64,000 nucleotides of DNA from Kuschelorhynchus macadamiae (lineage: Eukaryota > Arthropoda > Insecta > Coleoptera > Curculionidae): positions 558,001 through 622,000 of the forward strand of contig JAUTXW010004707.1 in NCBI GenBank assembly GCA_030620095.1, given 5' to 3'. This document shows positions 45,321-57,702 of this stretch, piece by piece. The position numbers and the translations under genes are program-made. Under the pieces are notes generated by a model. That model had not been told where the DNA came from. It saw nothing but the letters and a program-made list of their open reading frames with translations, and searched no databases. Numbering within the stretch: position 1 is the stretch's first letter; every line of letters begins with the position of its first letter.

Positions 45321-48300
45321 ACACCCCCCTGCCAGTGATTGAGATTCACGACAATCCAGCCTGGAAGCGGTTGGGAAACCGGACATGTCTGCCCGATCTG
45401 GTCTGTCGCTCTGGTGACCTGCTGATGGGTTCTGATGCGGGAGCATGGTTCCCATCTGGTGGATACACGCTGGCTTGAGTCGATCGATACTGACGGTGAC
45501 GTGGCGTCCCCTTATGTCAACGACGAACGTCTTAATCTCCCGGCTAAAGACGCGGTACGGGCCATCGTAAGGATGTTGCATAGGCTTCTTCAGAGCGTCA
45601 TGGCGAACAAAAACATGAGTGGCTGTTTGAAGGTCTTTAAAAATAAACGTTTTTCTCTTTGCATCGTGGTTAGATCCATTGGTGGGGCGTAGCTCAAGAA
45701 AATGTGTACTTAGTTCAGTGGCGAAGTTGCTGGAGCCATCATCTTGGATATTCAGTGAGCGGGATGCTAAGTACTCTCCAGGCAGGCGAATGAGTTGTTG
45801 GCCGTATATCATCTCTGCAGCTGTAGCGTCGAGGTCCTCTTTCCAAGCCATTCGGATACCGAACAAACCTGTGGGTAGGCTCTCGGTCCAGCGGGACTTA
45901 TGATATCGAAGGGAAGCCTTAAGTTGGAGATGAAACCTTTTGATCATGCCATTAGCTGCGGGGTGGTATGCCGTTGTACGAAAATGATTGGTGCCCATTA
46001 GACAATTAATTTGCTTGAACAGGCAAGACTCAAATTGCCGGCCCCGATCGGTGGTGACTCGTAGTGGAATGCCAAACCTGCACACCCAGTTGTCATAAAA
46101 GGCTCGTGCAATGGTGGTTGCTTCCTGATCTTTCAGTGGTATTACTTCAGGCCACCTGGAAAATCTGTCTATCATGATCAGACAATATCTGTATCCCTGA
46201 GATAACGGCATTATCACTATGTCAAGGTGAACATGCTGCAAACGGCTAGAGGGCGGTGCAAACATTACGACTGGACTAATGACATGACGCGAGACCTTCG
46301 AACGTTGGCATTCAGGACTGGATTGGGCCCACTTCCTGCAGTCAACATAGCGCTGAGTTGCTAGTTTCACTGTGGCTCTGACGCCGGGGTGGCTTAGTTG
46401 GTGTATGCTGTCAAAAACTGGTTTCCTGAATGGCTTCGTAATAAATGGTCTAGCTATTGTTGACATATCGGACCAGATTGTGTTGCTAGTGAAAGGAATT
46501 TGGATTTGTCTCATTTTCAAGACCGAATCGTCTTGACAAAATCTGGTCAGTTCCTCGTCACTGTTCTGGGATGTTGCTAGAGCGTCGTAGTCGATTGCCT
46601 TATGAACTTCATCAATCCTAGATAAGGCATCTGCAATGACATTATCGCTCCCTGCTATATGCCGAAAGTCTGTCGTGAATTGACCGATAAAATCCAGGTA
46701 CCGGAACTGTCGAGGTGATACTTGGCTTTTCTTATGACGAAATGCATATATCAGTGGTTTATGGTTCGTGAAAATACTAAAGTTTCTTGCTTCCACCATG
46801 TGTCTGAAATATTTGACGGATAGGTATGCGGCCAGTAGCTCACGGTCATAAGCGCCATATTTGCACTCTGTAGGACTGAGCTTCTTGGAGCAAAAGCTCT
46901 GCCAGTTGCCACTGATCATTTACCCACTGCTGCAAGGCAGCGCCAATGGCAGAGTCTGAAAGGTCACAGAATATAGTAAGGGGTGCGTTGACATTTCGGT
47001 GCGACAACAAGGTAGCCTGGGCTAGTGCTTTCTTGCTGGCTTCGAACGAGGCTAGACCTTCTGTGGTCCAGTGTAACGGGGATCTTCCTTTGATTTTTTT
47101 CTTGAGTAGTGTGTTCAGTGATGCTTGAATCTCGGCTGCTTTGGGTATGAATCTCCGTTAGAAATTCACCACACCCAGGAAGCGACGAAGTTGCTTGGCC
47201 GTTTCAGGTTTTGGGTATTCCAGAATAGTTTCGACCTTTTCTGGCAGTGGTTGGGTGCCTGCGTTTGAGACGCAATATCCTAGGAATTTGACTTGGGACT
47301 GGCCAAAAACACATTTACTTGGGTTAATGACGATGCTGTATTGCTGAAGCCGCTGAAATAGTGTTCCCATGTGGCGGAGGTGTTCTTCGGGCGTCGTTGA
47401 GGCAACAAGAATGTCGTCTAGGTACACATAACAATAGTCCAACCCTCGAGTAACTTCATCCATGAAACGCTGAAAAGTTTGTGCTGCGATTCGAAGTCCA
47501 AACGTCATAAATGGAAATTCGAACAATCCGAATGGTGTGGTGATGGCTGTTTTCGCGATGTCCTCCTCAGCTACTGGGATTTGGTTGAACGCACGGATTA
47601 AGTCGATGGTTGAAAAAATCGATTTTCCTTGGAGCTCTTGTGCGAAATCCTGGATATGGCGGATGCCATATTGGTCAGGGCAGGTTCTGCTATTCAGAGC
47701 TCTATAATCCCCACAGGGACTCCATTCGCCGTTGTTTTTTGGTACTAGGTGCAACGGCGAGGATCAAAGACTTTTAGATGACCTGGCAAGTCCGAGTTTC
47801 ACCATGGTGTTGAATTCCTTCCTTGCTGTTTTTAGTTTGTCCGGAGCTAGGCGACGTAGTTTCTGGCGACAGGCGGACCAGGCGTGGTAATAATATGAAG
47901 CTGAGTTTTGTGTTTAATGTGTTTGGGAGCACCGTTTGGTTTGGTGATTCCCGGGAACCTTTCCAGAAGCACATGGAAAGGGGAAGCACCATTAATTACT
48001 TTGACGGTCGGAGCCCAAAACCTCACCACGTGATGCCAGTTGTGTTGTGGAGTCCAAGAGTTTGCCATGCTGCAGATCCGGGACCAGTCCATAGTGTGCG
48101 AGGAAGTCTGCTCCTAGGATAGGTTGAGATACGTCAGCTATGATGAATCTCCATGGAAAATATCGGCGGAGTCCTAGGTTGAGGGTACGCGTTACTATTC
48201 CGTATGTGGTTATAGACGAACCATTGGCAGCTGAAAGTGCGTAGGTTGATTTGGTATGAGCACCATCCACTCGGAGTGTCGGGATTACGCTTAGATCGGC

Positions 48301-48480
48301 ACCGGTGTCGATGAGAAATCGAAGTCCGGTTTCACGATCGTAGATAAATAGGCGGGGTGATTTAGTAAGGCAGGTGCCATTTGCCGCCATCAGTGACTGC
48401 CCGGTTGGTTTCCCTGGTTCCATGAACAGGGCATAGTGCATTTCTGGGCTTCCTGCTTGTAGCGCCAGTGGTACCAGCAT
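45309..48480 (-). pseudogene. Gypsy pol (protease, RT, RNase H, integrase), disrupted
   Basis: In coding order: protease with LIDTGADLSVIP and ILGADFL (48480-47992); RT with LNSRTCPDQYGIRHI and the catalytic YVYLDDILVAS (47754-47158); RNase H with ELLAAYLSVKYFRHM (near 46830); and integrase with a decayed zinc finger, HLDIV (first Asp), TTDRGRQFE (second Asp) and NGMIKRFH. In the last, related integrases have Glu where this one has Lys. The integrase ends in a GPYRV chromodomain-like tail. RNase H plus integrase form one 536-codon frame (46919-45309), but at least three frame breaks separate it from RT, and RT from protease. The Glu-to-Lys change makes the integrase inactive even apart from these. 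Gag overlaps the protease frame at 48480-48390, as usual for gypsy elements. Confidence 0.9.
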
Positions 48481-49238
48481 AATCCGGCTGGGCGCGCTTC
48501 CCTTGGTGTAGATGGCGAGCGATGCCGCGACTGGGATCGGGATCGAAAATGCGTGCGGGAATTTCGCATTCTTCTTGAAGCATGCACGTCCTGCTTGACA
48601 CTAGCTAGCTCTCCTTTGACCCCTGAAAGTTGTTGTGTTAGTTGTTGCATGAGGGAATGGAGAATCTGGTATTCTTGCGAATGCTTAGGGGTGATTGCCG
48701 CTACGGAAGGGCTCACAGGCAGAGCAGTAAATATATTGTCTTCCAAGTCCACAGTTTCACTTAGTGTTTGACGTGATTGCGTAGCTAGTATAGGTTGTAG
48801 ATTGGCTGGTAAGCGTCTTACCCAAATACTCCTCACTAATGTCTCCGGGACTACTGATCCTGCTAGTGCCTGCAGTCTTCGAAGGAATTGGGAAGGTTTT
48901 TCGTCACCCATAGCTTCGTTTTCTAGCAGTTGCTTGGTCTTCTGTTCTTGGCTCGCACTTAACCGCTTTATGAATTATTCTTTTAGCTCGGAATAGGAAT
49001 TAGAATCTAATGGTTTCGTCACAATGTCGCGCACTTCGCTGATATATTGCGGCGGAAGTTTCGCGAGAATGTCCAAATATTTTTGCTCGGTGTTTGTGAT
49101 TTTTGATCTATTAAAGCAAGCCTCTACGATTACAACCCAAAGTTCTGGATCCGACGGGTCAAAGTCTGGAAGTCGCGGCGCGGAATCAGCGTTCGCGATA
49201 GGGATGGCACTGTTGGTTTCTGCCGCAGAGTTAGGCAT
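48390..49238 (-). pseudogene. Gypsy gag with one in-frame stop
   Basis: The start ATG at 49238 (MPNSAAETNS) opens a frame that runs to 48390 with a single stop at 48977-48975 (after YSELKE). The N-terminal part has FDPSDPELWVVIVEACF and LPPQYISEVRDIV, typical of capsid proteins of insect gypsy elements; the C-terminal part has PSQFLRRLQALAG, an Arg/Ser-rich stretch and a zinc knuckle-like CWYHWRYKQEAQKC. It would form the virus-like particle shell. The next frame (protease) overlaps its end by about 90 bp in another phase, consistent with frameshift translation. Confidence 0.87.
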
Positions 49239-49445
49239 GGTATACCGCGAAATATTTGTTACAAATAAACTCACGATAGCTTAGGGACTGTTGTATTGAC
49301 TAAAACCCAACCTACCACAAAAGGAATGATAAAAAGTTCACTGTAATACTAGGTACTTACGTTGATTGTTCAATTTATCACTAAAACACTGAAGCACTAA
49401 TTACACTACTTGCTCTCACAAAACAAATCACCTCGGGGTCACCAC

Positions 49446-50210
49446 TCTAGGAACGTATGTGTGCTTGATTAGCTATATATCCAATACATTCCTTTTTTTA
49501 TATGAACTGTGAGAGTTTATTGAAACACTGTTAAAACGAAATAAAATAAGTCTATTGAACTAGAACAACAAAATTCACAAAATTCACATCCTTCTTGCAA
49601 GTCCAAAAACAGAGTCCTCCTCTAATATTAATACAAATCTCAAGAAGCATAAAGTTCCACCCCCTGTGCCAAAATTCCTCGCTTTGATTGGTCCTATTCG
49701 TTGGCAAAAGGGTTTTTTTTCTATCTTCGTAAACTTTCCCATGGTCAAAATAAAAACATTCATTACAGATAGTAAAATGGGAATTTGGAGAAAGCTTTAC
49801 TAAGAATGGTCGTTTCGGTATTTTCCCATCATAAACCCTTAATGCAATACACAGTTTACTATCGGTGATGGTTCCTACTATCGAATGTGCAACAACATAT
49901 TTTAAAATCGTACAAAGAAGTGTTGTAAAAATAAAAATTAACGGATAGCATACAAGAACCTTAAAACTAAATTAGACTCTAAATGGCGATGGATGCCCAC
50001 AGTTATGTACCGAAAACTAAGTATCTACAAATTGTTACATTTCTCAATAGCAATACATAATTAGCCTAGATTAAAAAAAGTAAATGTAAAATAAAATAAA
50101 TATGTACAGTATGTTATGCAGTAACAATGAAAAGAAAAACAAATATATACAGTGTGATAGGGCAAATTTTAACTTTGGCAGACAAATGTGGGAGACATTC
50201 AGTCGCCACA
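49446..50210 (-). repeat. Gypsy 5' LTR
   Basis: Begins TGTGGCGACT at 50210 in coding sense; ends at 49446 next to the likely primer binding site at 49444-49425. Confidence 0.93.
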
Positions 50211-50505
50211 GTATTAATATTTTACCAATTTCGACTATGTCACATTTGATTTTTGGGTGTAATTTAAAATAAATTCAATAAACAGTTTTTACATTGACAC
50301 AGATTTGTTACGTCATGTTGAATCCGTACCAGTTTATCTCTATATCACATTTAATATTTCTGCACCAAAATTTTACTTAATTTTTACTACATAATGCTTG
50401 ATTTTCAGGCAAAATTTGAGATAAATTGGATAAGTAGTTTTTTTGGTAATAATTTTTTTAACAATTAACTAGACTGCTATTTTGTTTCGCCATATTGGAT
50501 TTTTA
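50211..50505 (+). repeat. Dispersed repeat family, copy h, part 2
   Basis: TTTTACCAATTTCGACTATG then two further units; continues the copy cut at 44558. Confidence 0.82.
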
Positions 50506-51555
50506 GTATTATCTTTCACTTTTTTGAAGTAGGTTTTATGTTTTTATACATTTTTTTATTTCATCCTTTTTAGTTCTATTTATACGTTTTTTATTGTAAA
50601 AGTCAAGTTTAACAAATAGCCACGGGTTCCACTGTTATGTCTTATGATACTATGGTAATATACATATTTCTTTTGACAGAATGGTGAACGCATATATTGA
50701 TTAATGTAAAAATGTTTAAATAAAAACCTTTTTAGACTGACATCTGTTACAGTTAAACTGAAATTTGAATTTAAGGAAGAGCTGGAATATTCTTCATTTT
50801 AAATTTTTCAATATAAAATAAAATCAGAAACTAAAAAAATTAATGTCTAATAAAAAATACGTACTTCGTGTGGTAATACTTCCTTTCATACATTGTTAGT
50901 TTAGTATAAATAAAAGCCGTTACTTTTGATATTTTGTAGCTTTCTGGGGTTGGTAACCCCCACGCCCGGCTTACCTATATCGGTAATGAAGTTGGGTTAA
51001 GGGGGAAACACAAGGCAACAAAATAGACCTATAGAATCGCGTTATACCAATGTGCAGCATACTCTGATTTATGTAACGTTCACCATTTTGTGTTAAAAAC
51101 TTTGTCGAAACCTAGCATATTAATAATTTTGCTTTATTGAGTATAAAAAATGGCTTATTCGGAAATAGGCACGTATTCAATTGGCATTTTAATATGCCAA
51201 ACTTATTATAAGGCATTACGACTATTATATAAGTGTGAATCTTTTTTTTTTGTTATGGTTGCTAATTTTCCATGAGCTTGTTGAGTTTATGTTGTGTTAA
51301 CAAATTAAAAGCAATGACATTTTTAATTTACTTGCCAAATGTAAATGTCTGCCCCGCAAGAAGGCATTCTAAATACGCCTCAGTCTTCTGGGCCCTATAA
51401 ATAACATATAAATATCATACTTTTCAAATAACTTAGGTTTTTTACTATTAAAAGATAGTTACACTAATTAAAATATATAGACAATGTTGACATTATTGAC
51501 AGAAAAATAAATAATTTTAAATCGATTGTTTTGGTATGAAGTAAGGGAAGATATC
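50506..51555. other. Non-coding AT-rich stretch
   Basis: No gene, repeat end or motif recognised. Confidence 0.4.
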
Positions 51556-51700
51556 AAGGGCGCTTCCAAAGGGGGGGGTGGAGGGGGGTAAGTAACCCCC
51601 AGACTCCCAATACCTAATACTGAAAATATTAAAAATTATTTTGCCTCTAATATCTTTGGCAATAAATTATTAAACGTAAAATTTGCTAGATATGTATTGT
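51556..51700 (+). repeat. One end of a small MITE family (GGCGCTTCC ends)
   Basis: AAGGGCGCTTCCAAAGGGGG, a G-rich stretch, GTAAC(C)n, then TTTTGCCTCTAATAT and AATAAATTATTAAACGTAA; the same text, inverted, is at 55642-55510. The other end is not clear; TTAAAACGGGGGTCTACC at 51790 may be a second copy. Confidence 0.65.
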
Positions 51701-52200
51701 GATAATTTTTCGATGTATGAATAATATTCGACTGATATGGCAATAGAAGAAAATATTTATCATACTTCCGGAAAGTACAAAGGACGCTTAAAACGGGGGT
51801 CTACCGCCATTTAAGATGAAATCCACTACAAAGTTTTCCCAAAGGCAAAAAGATGATCGGGTCGTATTTTACCAACTGATTTTTAGATAGAATAAATGAG
51901 GAGTTTATTTTCAAAACGCAATTTCTGCAAAAAACTTATTGTGGAGTAATTGAGTGTTTTCTGCTGCTAAAAAAATATGCCTAAATTTATTTTGCAACTG
52001 ACATCAATTTAATTATTGGTGATCCTAATACAGTATTCCTGATGATTTTTTTCTTAAAATATTTTGTTTACGATAGATACATACACAAAAAAATTAAATA
52101 AATTGCATTTTGAAAATAAAGCAGTATTTAAGAGCATTTTGAAAATAAATTTAGGCATATATCTCGGTTTGAAAAAAACACAGAATCCATTTTTTAAGTT

Positions 52201-52206
52201 TTTATT
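52201..52206 (-). promoter_or_regulatory. Poly(A) signal of the DUF7869-like gene
   Basis: AATAAA on the minus strand, about 50 bp after the stop codon. Confidence 0.6.
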
Positions 52207-52254
52207 ACATAACAAATTTTAGGTTAAACGATTAATGAAGATTATAAACCAAAC

Positions 52255-54167
52255 CTATATTTTCACACCGCAGTCTTCTTCCGCGCACTCACACTCAACA
52301 TCTTCAACATCATCATCTTCTCCTTTATCTGCTTCACTGCCTTCTTTTCCACTTGAAGAACCAGTTTTTTCTATTAAATTTTTGTAAAACGCAAATTTTG
52401 CGTTGTTTTTCCAGTCCTCGTCGCATAAACGCAACAATTGTTCAATATTTTTTAACTTGAGTTCTTTGATGGTATGCGTCAAAGGCAACTGGGTAATAGT
52501 TGCTCTACTAATCGGTATTCCTTTTTTCATTATAGGCATAAATTCCTTTGATATGTCGTCGTTTCTATAATTTTCCTCCATTTTAACTTTAACGACTATG
52601 TTTTTAGTTTTAGGGTTTTTTTCTTTTCTTATATAAATCCTTTTCATCTGACTAATCCCGGTAAGTTTTCTGCAATTATCATCACTCAATTTCTTAATAT
52701 TATGAAGGTCCCAGTCAATTCCCAGCCTCCTTACTTTTCCTACCTCTTCCAATATTTTCTCATAATCTTCTTTTAATAAAATTTGACTATGCCTTCTGTA
52801 TTGTTTTTCTATTTGACCAAATATACGGTCTGCTGGCATATATGAATGCCCCCTAACGGGAAATATTAGAGTTATATTTTGAAGGTTGTCAGGAGCATCA
52901 TGATATAACCAAAAGCACATGGCATGAATAACATAACAGTTTTTATTTTGGCCCGCGCACCCGTCAGCAAAAAATCTTAGACTAGTGCACGTTTCCGTTA
53001 TTTCTAATTCACTTAAGAAATCTCCCACAGCTGAGGCAACCTCGTTCGCACCCCTGCCAGCTTGGTCTTCACTCCAAGTATAGAATATGGGAGCCTTACA
53101 CTTTAAATCTGTGATGCACAAGTTATAAAAAGATAATTGACGAAGGTAATATGCTTCACCAACAGGTAATTTTGGCAAAGGCTGAACCTGTTGCATGTCA
53201 AAGCAGTATGAGAGTGAATTATCCACATTTGCATTCATGAACATGGTAAATTGCTTTGCTCTAAGTTTATGGATACGAAGATCAGTTAAAATTGGAACAA
53301 TTGGCTTATTTTCCTGTTTGCACGTTTTTAGTTTATTTTTCAATCTGAAACACAAACTGCATAGGTCGGTAGCAGGTGTACCGAAACCTATGTTAAAATC
53401 TGAACAAAAAATTTTATAAAAATAACCGTAGTTCACTATCATGTCAGGATTTTGTTTATTGTACATTTCGCACAACTTGGCAACACTTAATTCAGATGAC
53501 AAATACAATCGTTTCGATTTTTGACGGTTATAATGACTCTCTCTAGCTCTTAGGCTTCCTATAAACTTTTGTACTCTTGCCTTCTTATTTTCATTTTTCT
53601 TCGACTTATGATCACCACCTCTCCTCTCCTTAATATCTTGTCCATCCCTAATAAAGTTTGCTACTGTATTGACTCTTCTGGCAGTTATATTAAAACAAGA
53701 AGTGAAAAATTTCTGGCAAACGTTCACTAGTTGCCCGTTCAGTTTTCTCATCTTATATTTTATTTGTTTAGTATGCTTTTGATCCCGAGCTGTTGGTTTG
53801 TACTTAGAAACCCTTCTTTTAGGCGTTGAAACTACTATCAGGTGTGACAACTTCCGATTTTGAACAATCTTGTCCGGTACTCGGAAAAATTTAGCTCTCG
53901 CATGAAGTATATCGCCATTTGTAATATTATTACAATTTAAAGACTTTTTTTACAAGGCCTTTCAAAAGACTGTATGAAGTTTTCATTAAAATGATTTCCA
54001 TACCTAAAAACGTAAAAAATAAAATTAAAAAATGTAAATAGGTATTCACGGAAAAAAATCGTTTACCTTATTTCCTTACGCCTCTCTCGTTTATTTTTGC
54101 CCCTTTTCCTCTTTCTTGCACCTTCATTTTTTTCAGAAACTGCAACGGTATCTATATCGTGATCCAT
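52255..54167 (-). CDS. DUF7869-like probable transposase, two exons, one apparent frameshift
   Basis: Exon 1 (54167-54067) starts MDHDIDTVAVSEKNEG and a lysine/arginine stretch (nuclear localisation likely). A 63-bp GT..AG intron (54066-54004) follows, then exon 2. Exon 2 reads YGNHFNENFIQSFERPCKK to an A7 run at 53942-53948, where one missing A shifts the frame. Beyond it 531 codons stay open to 52255, with no usable ATG at their start, which supports the upstream exon. In this 531-residue frame: an HTH-like ARRVNTVANFIRDG (57-70), a zinc-binding pattern TDLCSLC (161-167), and acidic residues in CFDMQQ (Asp218), FFADGCAGQNKN (Asp296) and GHSYMPADRIFGQIEK (Asp341, Glu348), a plausible RNase H-fold triad, then an acidic tail. 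Similar proteins are numerous in insects and carry no assigned function. The placement between TIRs argues for a transposase. The catalytic role is inferred. Confidence 0.8.
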
Positions 54168-54864
54168 TTTTCTATTTTAGATCGTACAATGCCGGCACAA
54201 AACAATCAAAACATCGATATAAACATCAAATGTTGTCTGTCTATTGCACGGCTCAGCCGTCTTGGAAATACTATTACATTTACGACACGTCGCGTAAAGC
54301 TTGATCTACACTTATGCGTTTGTCGTTGAACGTTACTAACTAGCAGATATTTTATATGGCTGTAAATTAACAGTATGATTTAAACAAGTATTAATAATTA
54401 TCATTCCACATACAATATTTGTTTGCGCGAATAACTTGACCAGAAAGTAATTAAACGTATAAATTGCGATTTAAAAAGAAAAATGTAGAAATTGCGGTTT
54501 GAAAAAAAAATTTTTTGTAGATATTGCACTTTGAAAAAAAACCTGAAAAATGCTTTGAATTTTAAACACCAGAAATAGCTCTTTGATCAATTATTTCGAC
54601 AGGAAATGATTCAGGTCTGCTTTACGATTCAAATGACACCTAAAACTGAAAAATAAATATTTTGTAGAAATTTCGTTTTGAAAATAAGCTCCTCAAATAT
54701 GAACATTCTAAAACTATTTGTTGAGAAAAGTTTTATAGACTAAAGAGTCTTCCTTTTCTGTGAGTGGCCCGAAAAAATATAAGAAAATGCGCTAGAGAGA
54801 ATCCACAGTGTTATTGGGAGTTTAGGTTACAAAGGCGACAACAAACCCTCAAGGACCGTATTTT

Positions 54865-55140
54865 TTACTTCTCTCGTAAAAGGGAAGTAAAAAAAACGTA
54901 AGGGTCCCTCGATGCCGAAAAACATGTTTTCTCAATTCCGTCGGTCTGTCGGTCTGTCTGTTCGCCACATATTTAGAAAATTAATTACCCCATTGGCTTC
55001 AAATTTTGGTTAAAGACTAAGGGACATATGGGGATGACCTGGTAACATATTGGTAAAAATCCAATATGGCGAAACAACATGGCAGTCTAGTGAATTGAAT
55101 GACTACTTATCCAATTTATCTCAAATTTTACATGTATATA
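54865..55140 (-). repeat. Dispersed repeat family, copy i
   Basis: Starts with the terminal palindrome (54867-54888) and then GTCGGTCTGTCGGTCTGTC, CATTGGCTTCAAATTTTGG and AATCCAATATGGCGAAACA in inverted orientation. It stops at the next MITE. Confidence 0.85.
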
Positions 55141-55145
55141 ATATA

Positions 55146-56329
<1,184 letters not shown>

Positions 56330-56870
56330 ATGTTTGATAGCGAATTCATTTGTCGAATCCAAGATGGCGAGATAAAATGGCGGCTTAATAAAATATTTAA
56401 AAATTTAGCCCGAAAAAGACTACCTAATAGATTGATTTTAAATTTTGTGCAGGAATTAGTTATATTATAGAGATGAACTAGTACAATTGTGGTGCGAATT
56501 CAAGATGGCGGAACAAAATGGCGGCCAAACTAAATTTTTGTATATTTTACATATTTTCACATTGAAGCGTACCTAGATGCTCACTGTTTGTCTGTTAGTT
56601 CGCGGCGTAGCTAAAAAACTACTTACACAAATTTTGCTCACAAATTAAGGTCCATATGGGGATGGCCTTAAAAAAAATAAAAAAATTATTTGTTTATAAC
56701 GGATTTTATTATGTCAAGTGCAGACAATCGCGAATCAAGTGTCGCATAGGTAGAACTGCTGGAAATATTGGTAGGAATCCAATATGGTGGACTATGGATA
56801 TATGGACTTCACTATTCCTAATAAGAGGAAAAATTCGTAACGAAGGAAGTTCAAGGTGAAGGAAATTTGC
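56330..56870 (-). repeat. Dispersed repeat family, copy j
   Basis: CAAGATGGCGAGATAAAATGG, ATGGCGGCCAAACT, TTAGTTCGCGGCGTAGC and TTGGTAGGAATCCAATATGG show the family in inverted orientation. The internal order is disturbed, with a closing block in the middle, so this is two joined fragments. Ends near GAAGGAAGTTCAAGG. Confidence 0.8.
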
Positions 56871-57200
56871 CGCTTTTTTTTTACTTTATAATATTTCTAG
56901 TATCTTTTCTTTTCTTTTAACCTCTAGAAGCCTTGTTTATAGTTTTTTTTTAAATGCAGGATGTTGGAGAATACACAATTTAAGTAAAAATAATTAATCC
57001 CAGTTACCACTAGTCGACTTTCTATTTATTATATTGAACGTAAAAGCTGGAAAATGATTTTATTAAGTGATTGTCGGGAAGTTGCTGCGATATAAATAAC
57101 ATATTATGTTTAATTTCAAGTATTTTCGTTTTAGAAAGATATTAAGTAATATAATCAAACATATCACCTATAAGTATTCAAATTAGAAGTGCCAGGCCGG
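56871..57200. other. AT-rich stretch upstream of a putative promoter
   Basis: No repeat recognised. It may hold the upstream region of the exon at 57246. Confidence 0.35.
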
Positions 57201-57209
57201 TATAAATAG
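57201..57209 (+). promoter_or_regulatory. TATA box upstream of a signal-peptide exon
   Basis: TATAAATAG after a GC-richer GCCAGGCCGG. The spacing of 37 bp to the ATG leaves room for a start site and a very short leader, as in many insect genes for small secreted proteins. Confidence 0.5.
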
Positions 57210-57245
57210 CAATAACAAAACCAAGGCAAACTTAATTATATTAGA

Positions 57246-57279
57246 ATGAATCCAACTCTCATCCTAATTTTTCTTGCAT
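57246..57279 (+). CDS. Possible first exon of a secreted-protein gene
   Basis: ATG followed by codons for MNPTLILIFLA, then a consensus donor T|GTAAGTATT giving a phase-1 intron. A short hydrophobic start with a phase-1 intron inside the signal peptide, just downstream of a TATA box, is the usual layout of insect genes for small secreted proteins such as antimicrobial or odorant-binding types. No second exon is visible before the mariner at 57703; it could lie beyond, or the gene may be a broken remnant. This is the only hint of a non-transposon gene in the window. The exon is only 34 bp, so chance is a real alternative. Confidence 0.4.
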
Positions 57280-57284
57280 GTAAG

Positions 57285-57702
57285 TATTTTTTTATATACT
57301 TATATTTCTGGTTTAATTAACTATATTTTAATATTTGATCCCTAAACCAGTCAGTATCTTTTTAATTTCATTAGTAGGCCAATAAGATTAATTAATTTTT
57401 TTTGTATTTTTTATGATTGTTTTATAAATGTATTGTCGATATGCTCAATGCTAAAGAGAATGCAATTAATATATCTTTGTTCGGTTTAATTTAACACGAC
57501 TTGTAAACAGTTAGCCAAAGTAACTTAAAATGTTCAAATCTATAATAATTTCGAGTCTGTAAACATATTTTAGCAATATCTTGGCCCATTTATCTTGGGA
57601 CACTAATTTATCTCAGAAAATATACAGGATAGAGCAAAAAGTTGAATTCAAAAGTTAATTGAGGTAATTCGAATGTTTACTTTATCTTATTTTCATATAT
57701 AC
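57285..57702. other. AT-rich, possible intron of the preceding exon
   Basis: No coding segment with a good acceptor was found. Confidence 0.35.

Larger units (their letters stand above)
44559..50210 (-). mobile_element. Gypsy (Ty3-like) LTR retrotransposon with both LTRs
   Basis: 3' LTR 44559-45320 and 5' LTR 49446-50210 (minus-strand sense), 762 and 765 bp. Each starts TGTGGCGACTGAATG and ends ACGTTCCTAGA. They differ at about 3% of positions by eye plus small indels, so insertion is not very recent. Flanks GCAT (44555-44558) and GTAT (50211-50214) are a likely TSD with one change. The target was a dispersed repeat. A purine tract GGCAGGGGGGTGT lies just before the 3' LTR, and TGGTGACCCCGAGG just after the 5' LTR is a likely primer binding site. 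Gag and pol are present but broken; no env is seen. Confidence 0.93.
51898..54694 (-). mobile_element. Complete DNA transposon with a DUF7869-like gene, 37-bp TIRs and 4-bp TSD
   Basis: The left end GAGGAGTTTATTTTCAAAAC (then GCAATTTCTGCAAAA) at 51898 matches the right end read inward from 54694, GAGGAGCTTATTTTCAAAAC (then GAAATTTCTACAAAA), with three differences in about 35 bp. The 4-bp AAAT is present at both flanks (51894-51897 and 54695-54698). Only one gene lies between, spanning most of the 2797 bp, plus subterminal copies of the TIR motif (TTGCNNTTTGAAAA) at 52105, 52138, 54493 and 54522. This architecture is that of an autonomous cut-and-paste element. A 4-bp AT-rich TSD recalls the Sola superfamily, but I cannot confirm membership. 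Confidence 0.88.

Noticed and set aside
45236..45903. Plus-strand open frames over the gypsy element
   Set aside because: They are shadows of the minus-strand pol and LTR; no family motif.
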